Part shown: in pieces, positions 60,621-64,000 of the stretch
Layout: each line of letters opens with the position of its first letter
Position numbering within the stretch: the stretch's first letter is position 1
Source: Clostridium aminobutyricum
GTDB lineage: Bacteria; Bacillota; Clostridia; Peptostreptococcales; Anaerovoracaceae
Length of the DNA: 64,000 bases
Assembly (NCBI RefSeq): GCF_017255415.1
Contig: NZ_JAFJZZ010000001.1
Location: 806,001 to 870,000 of the forward strand
Direction of reading: 5' to 3'
Made by a program: the position numbers and the translations under genes
The notes under the pieces: generated by a model
What the model was told of the DNA's origin: nothing
What the model saw: the letters and a program-made list of their open reading frames with translations, nothing else
The model's database searches: none

Positions 60621-60671
60621 TAGATAAAAAGTAGCTTCGCTACTCCGCGATGTTTCCTAATAGATAAAAAA
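60618..60671. repeat. Dispersed hairpin repeat, copy 4 (short form)
   Basis: The core GTAGCTTCGCTACTCCGC is bracketed by 13-bp direct repeats TAATAGATAAAAA at 60618-60630 and 60658-60670. The first direct repeat includes the dapA stop codon. The core hairpin stem is perfect (AGTAGC/GCTACT), with two compensating changes relative to copy 1. Confidence 0.75.
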
Positions 60672-60673
60672 AG

Positions 60674-60712
60674 AAAAATAACACCGACTGTTACAGCCGG
60701 TGTTAATATTTT
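60674..60712. terminator. Bidirectional terminator between dapA and rpmF
   Basis: TAACACCG pairs with CGGTGTTA around an 11-base loop, with A- and T-rich flanks. It serves two convergent genes. Confidence 0.85.
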
Positions 60713-60728
60713 CTTATCAGTTACTTGC

Positions 60729-60911
60729 TTATGCTTCAGAAGCAACTACTTCCTGTCCATCGTAGTAATTACAATTCGGGCAAACTCTATGTGGAAGCTT
60801 TGGCTCGTGGCACTGAGGACAAATTGAAAGTCCAGGTAATGCCTTCTTCATATTAGGTGATCTTCTCTTGTCTCTTCTAGCTTTAGATGTTTTCCTCTTT
60901 GGAACTGCCAT
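60729..60911 (-). CDS. rpmF: 50S ribosomal protein L32
   Basis: 60 residues: [17 protein letters not shown] at the N-terminus and the zinc-binding pairs CPQC and CPNC, so it is the zinc form. AAAAGGAGGTG precedes the ATG. The gene usually follows a YceD (DUF177) gene after ackA; here ackA is followed directly by the rpmF promoter and no yceD is present. Confidence 0.97.
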   Translation of the reverse strand: MAVPKRKTSKARRDKRRSPNMKKALPGLSICPQCHEPKLPHRVCPNCNYYDGQEVVASEA

Positions 60912-61064
60912 TTTCTACACCTCCTTTTGCTCATGTATCTTTTATATCTCATTGAAAAATAATGATAATCCAACGATTTCTATAAAATTCAATAAATTAC
61001 GAATTCTACTAATTTATCGGTATTTTTTTACAAATTAGATAAACTAATGAAATGCAACTTCTAA

Positions 61065-61093
61065 ATTATATATTCACAAGACAAGTCTGTCAA
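61065..61093 (-). promoter_or_regulatory. rpmF promoter
   Basis: On the minus strand, TTGACA, 17 bases, TATAAT: a perfect sigma-A promoter directly after the ackA stop. The leader of about 150 bases can form ATAAATTA/TAATTTAT and is otherwise AT-rich. Confidence 0.85.
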
Positions 61094-61096
61094 TAA

Positions 61097-62299
61097 TTAT
61101 TTTATTTTCTTAACAATATTATACGTGTCTCTTGCAATCATTAATTCTTCATTCGTTGGGATAAGAATAATCTTTACTTTTGAATCATCTCTGCTGATGA
61201 TCGTTTCTTTCCCTCTTACCTTATTCTTAACAAGGTCAAGCTTGATTCCTAAGTTACCAAGATCATTACAGATAATGTCTCTCATTTCGATGTCGTTTTC
61301 ACCAACACCGGCAGTAAATACGATGGCATCAACACCGTTCATTTCTGCAATATAAGCGCCGATATAGAAACGAACCTTGTGAGCGAACACCTTAAGCGCA
61401 AGCTGAGCTCTTTCGTTTCCTTCTTCCGCAGCAGCTTCAATATCTCTAAAGTCACTGGATACGCCGGAAATACCGAGTACACCGGACTTTTTATTTAGGA
61501 TATCATTTGCAACACCCTGTTCAAGCTTTTCTTTCTCTCTGATGAACGTAACAATCGCCGGGTCGATATCGCCGGAACGAGTACCCATTACAAGTCCTTC
61601 AAGCGGAGTGAATCCCATGGATGTATCGATACACTTTCCTCTTTTAATAGCAGATACAGACGCTCCGTTTCCTAAGTGGCAAGTGATAATCTTTAAATCA
61701 TCAAGAGCAACGTTTAAGATGTCCGCCGTTCTTTCTGCTACATACTTATGGCTTGTTCCGTGGAAACCATATCTTCTGATACCATGCTTCTGATAGTATT
61801 CATATGGAATAGCATAAATGTATGATTCAGGAGGCATAGTCTGGTGAAAAGCTGTGTCAAATACCGTAACCATCGGAGTGTTTGGCATTAATGCCTGACA
61901 AGCTGCAATACCCAAAAGGTTAGGCGGATTGTGAAGAGGAGCTAATTCGCAGCATTCTTCAAGCCCTCGAAGAACGGCTGGTGTAACCAGTACGGATTTA
62001 GAATACTTTTCTCCTGCATGTACCACTCTGTGTCCCACTGCACCGATTTCATCCATTGAAGCCACCACACCGTGATCAGCATCTTGAATAGCTTCCAGCA
62101 CATGTCCGATTGCATCCTGATGATCTTTCATAGGTACTGTAAGGATAAACTTGTCCATTCCGATTTTTTCGTGCGTAATTACAGATCCGTCCATACCAAT
62201 TCTTTCAACAAGACCCTTAGCTAATAAAGCTTCAGTAGTCATATCTAGAACCTGATATTTCAATGATGAACTACCACAGTTGATAACTAATACTTTCAT
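61097..62299 (-). CDS. ackA: Acetate kinase
   Basis: 400 residues, full length. It opens [42 protein letters not shown] and [16 protein letters not shown] are standard active-site segments, and [13 protein letters not shown] lies near the end. It makes ATP and acetate from acetyl phosphate, completing the route from pyruvate via NifJ; phosphotransacetylase is not in the window. GGAGGATT precedes the ATG. Confidence 0.97.
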   Translation of the reverse strand: MKVLVINCGSSSLKYQVLDMTTEALLAKGLVERIGMDGSVITHEKIGMDKFILTVPMKDHQDAIGHVLEAIQDADHGVVASMDEIGAVGHRVVHAGEKYSKSVLVTPAVLRGLEECCELAPLHNPPNLLGIAACQALMPNTPMVTVFDTAFHQTMPPESYIYAIPYEYYQKHGIRRYGFHGTSHKYVAERTADILNVALDDLKIITCHLGNGASVSAIKRGKCIDTSMGFTPLEGLVMGTRSGDIDPAIVTFIREKEKLEQGVANDILNKKSGVLGISGVSSDFRDIEAAAEEGNERAQLALKVFAHKVRFYIGAYIAEMNGVDAIVFTAGVGENDIEMRDIICNDLGNLGIKLDLVKNKVRGKETIISRDDSKVKIILIPTNEELMIARDTYNIVKKIK

Positions 62300-62339
62300 T
62301 TTTAATCCTCCATTTTGTATATATCATTTTTTGAATATC

Positions 62340-62486
62340 TCTGTCACTCTTCCAGGGTACCCTTGGTTCCCAGAGACGACCTCTATCCAGCATAATCTGT
62401 CTATTTTATAGCTATCATTTTTCAGAAGTTCTCCCTCCTAAAAATGATATCTCTCATGAAATAAAACAGTCAGACCTATAACTGTT
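62340..62486 (-). other. Structured leader of ackA
   Basis: Between promoter and ackA, about 200 bases contain AACAGT/ACTGTT (62465-62486), ATCATTTTT/AAAAATGAT (about 62423-62453) with AGGAGGGAG in its loop, and the palindrome AGGGTACCCT near 62357. Two very short ATG frames occur. The part nearest ackA resembles the middle of dispersed repeat copy 3. I can name no riboswitch class. The rest of the 390-base gap is the promoter and the tmcAL terminator. Confidence 0.45.
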
Positions 62487-62508
62487 CACTATAAAAGCAA
62501 CACATTAC

Positions 62509-62536
62509 ATTATAAAACAATTGCCGGATTTTTCAA
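62509..62536 (-). promoter_or_regulatory. ackA promoter
   Basis: On the minus strand, TTGAAA, 16 bases, TATAAT. Confidence 0.65.
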
Positions 62537-62631
62537 GAGATTTCGCCATTTATCGTCATAATTTAATGTGATTATTTGATAGTTTTATTTTATTATGAAG
62601 GCAATATCTCTTACGATATTGACGGATTATC

Positions 62632-62692
62632 AAAAAAGTCCACTGATTAAATGCGACCGAATAGAGCTAAAAAATCCTCAAAGGACTTTTTT
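62632..62692 (-). terminator. Terminator after tmcAL
   Basis: AAAAAAGTCC (62632-62641) pairs with GGACTTTTTT (62683-62692) across a 41-base loop, and the T-run is on the correct side for the minus strand. The stem overlaps the tmcAL stop. A separate CAATATC/GATATTG hairpin lies just beyond. Confidence 0.65.
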
Positions 62693-63932
62693 ATAATTTC
62701 CTGTATGGCATCTTTACATAATCCGAATAATCATAAAGGTTTTGATTCAGAAGCAAATTGTATAAATCACTTGCAATAAAATCATAACTTAATAATTTTC
62801 GATACTGTTCGATGCCATATACTTGTTTATTGACATTTGTGATGCAAGGTAAACATGCTTTCTCCGATTTCTTCATCTGTTTTAATAGCTCCGTGCCTTT
62901 TTTGTTAAATCCTAAGACTCTTGCATACAAATCTAAATTCCGTATGATATCTTGAAAATCTTCTCTGTTTAATCCAATCAGTAAGTGTACCAAAATTCGA
63001 CTGATACGCGTAGCGGTGTATCGTTTTGAGAGGATTGTTTGCTTGAAGACTTCTAAGTTTTCAGCTGTTCTGACTGCACTTTTTAATTTGTTTTCCAATC
63101 CTTCTCGAACCGAGAAAATAGTGCTGAGCTCCGTCTCTGGCATCGTCAGTATTTTGGCAACCATTAATTTATAATAATCTTGTTCTATCCGTTCAAATGA
63201 GATTCCCTCATATTGCTTGTGAAATGCTGTATTAAAAATCTCCTGTACTTCTATAGGAAGAAATTCAGTGATAGTCTCTCCCGTTTTTTTATCTTCCAGC
63301 ATCTTTCGGATAGCAGATGCAGAAGCAATAGTTCCAATCGGAAGGATATCGTGGTATCCGGCTCCTTTTCGTTTTACTGTAACAGGAATTATGTCACTAT
63401 TTGTCAATTTCAATTGTTTTAAATATTCTATGGCGAGAATATTATTCGGATCACGGAGCAATGCAGCAGCCTCTTGTCCCACACATTCAGAGACCGCCTC
63501 CGAACGTGCCTTTGGATAAGAAAAGCCTTTATCTAAATTCTTTTTCAGAGCTTGCTGATAAGCTTGTCCCTCATTGGTCAAAAAATCCGCAACTTTTTTT
63601 AAGCTTTCCAGGTCACCGGATTCGCTGCCGAACGAAAGATGCGTCACACATCCGAGCCCGTTCAAAATAGCAACCGCTCCTTTGGCGAAGTATTCTGCAT
63701 TATTGCATGCAAAAACAAAGGGATTCTCTAGCACTAAATCGATACCGCATTCTACAGCCATCTCCGCTCTTGACCACTTGGACAAGACCGCCAGTTCTCC
63801 CCTTTGAGTAAAATTTCCGCTCATTACGGCCACGACAAAATCGGCATTCGTTTGCTCTATCGATTCCTTTAGTTGATAGAGATGCCCGTTATGAAACGGA
63901 TTATATTCTGCTATTATTCCTAATACTCTCAT
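62691..63932 (-). CDS. tmcAL: tRNA(Met) cytidine acetate ligase TmcAL (YlbM)
   Basis: 413 residues. The nucleotidyltransferase signature is IIAEYNPFHNGHLYQL, and VMSGNFTQRGELAVLSKWSR follows, both typical of YlbM/TmcAL. It uses ATP and acetate to form N4-acetylcytidine at the wobble position of elongator tRNA-Met. It lies upstream of acetate kinase, but a terminator separates them. The ribosome site before the ATG is weak. The C-terminus is complete. Confidence 0.93.
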   Translation of the reverse strand: MRVLGIIAEYNPFHNGHLYQLKESIEQTNADFVVAVMSGNFTQRGELAVLSKWSRAEMAVECGIDLVLENPFVFACNNAEYFAKGAVAILNGLGCVTHLSFGSESGDLESLKKVADFLTNEGQAYQQALKKNLDKGFSYPKARSEAVSECVGQEAAALLRDPNNILAIEYLKQLKLTNSDIIPVTVKRKGAGYHDILPIGTIASASAIRKMLEDKKTGETITEFLPIEVQEIFNTAFHKQYEGISFERIEQDYYKLMVAKILTMPETELSTIFSVREGLENKLKSAVRTAENLEVFKQTILSKRYTATRISRILVHLLIGLNREDFQDIIRNLDLYARVLGFNKKGTELLKQMKKSEKACLPCITNVNKQVYGIEQYRKLLSYDFIASDLYNLLLNQNLYDYSDYVKMPYRKL

Positions 63933-63947
63933 GAATGTATTTTACCA

Positions 63948-64000
63948 CTAAAAGAGTATTTTTACCAATAAAATTGCTAATCCTGCCGCAATGGCACCAT
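63948..64000 (-). CDS. 3' end of a truncated gene, hydrophobic C-terminus
   Basis: The minus strand entering the window reads GAIAAGLAILLVKILF and stops at TAG (63948-63950), 15 bases before the tmcAL start. It is probably the final membrane helix of an integral membrane protein. Too little is present to name it. Confidence 0.5.
   Translation of the reverse strand, partial: GAIAAGLAILLVKILF

Noticed and set aside
1-64000. CRISPR arrays, insertion sequences, prophage or defence genes
   Set aside because: I found no evenly spaced direct-repeat array, transposase, phage structural gene, restriction or toxin-antitoxin gene in the window.

Overview
The window looks like the chromosome of a low-GC, Gram-positive, endospore-forming anaerobe of class Clostridia. 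The signs are a near-complete spoIIIA operon, spo0A and spoIVB, a one-chain pyruvate:ferredoxin oxidoreductase, acetate kinase, an IreB phosphoprotein gene, NifS/NifU-type Fe-S assembly, strong GGAGG ribosome sites and AT-rich spacers. The set of genes suggests an Anaerovoracaceae-like (former Family XIII) organism, but that placement is inference. Nearly all genes are on the minus strand. The few plus-strand genes are ubiE, a 51-codon ORF, a ferredoxin-tailed aldo/keto reductase, a ymaF-like gene and dapA.

Layout. 1-7.8 kb: ubiE and a convergent, apparently internally shortened polyprenyl synthetase with a 290-bp imperfect palindrome between them, a VOC protein, tRNA-Asn, a small possible spore protein plus nifJ, and a flavodoxin-fold reductase. 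7.8-10.2 kb: a surface-glycan module (GT2-GtrA, phosphodiester glycosidase, small membrane protein). 10.4-19.9 kb: remains of a surface-protein gene, an SOS-controlled LysM protein of YneA type, a TVP38 membrane protein, a YnbB PLP enzyme, an XerC/D-type recombinase, and miaA-mutL-mutS. 19.9-28 kb: an aminotransferase, tlyA, dxs, ispA, xseB, xseA, a Kae1-like gene, nusB and an Asp23 gene. 28-32.6 kb: spoIIIAH to spoIIIAA. 32.7-39.2 kb: ruvX, ireB, alaS, an aldo/keto reductase, nifU/iscU and nifS. 39.3-42.2 kb: an exported protein, a YnzC (DUF896) gene, a resolvase-like protein, a YmaF-like protein and spo0A. 42.3-48.2 kb: spoIVB, an unknown membrane-anchored protein, comEA, two radical-SAM-linked genes, an HD-domain protein and a small membrane protein. 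48.3-58.1 kb: obgE, rpmA, rplU, recA, cinA, pgsA, rimO and ftsK. 58.4-64 kb: asd, dapA, rpmF, ackA, tmcAL and the 3' end of one more gene.

Most of this is core cell biology: repair (MutS/L, RecA, XseAB, RuvX), isoprenoid precursor synthesis (Dxs, IspA, polyprenyl synthetase), translation (AlaS, L21, L27, L32, MiaA, RimO, TmcAL, TlyA, ObgE) and sporulation. I found no CRISPR array, insertion sequence, prophage or defence island.

The unusual signals are mostly small: a SpoIIIAF reduced to its two membrane helices next to a minimal SpoIIIAG; a terminator plus a second sigma-E-like promoter splitting spoIIIA; three evenly spaced LexA boxes at the LysM gene, matching a box at recA; a resolvase that lacks two active-site arginines; L27 without the Prp-cleaved leader or a prp gene; and two families of dispersed intergenic hairpin repeats.
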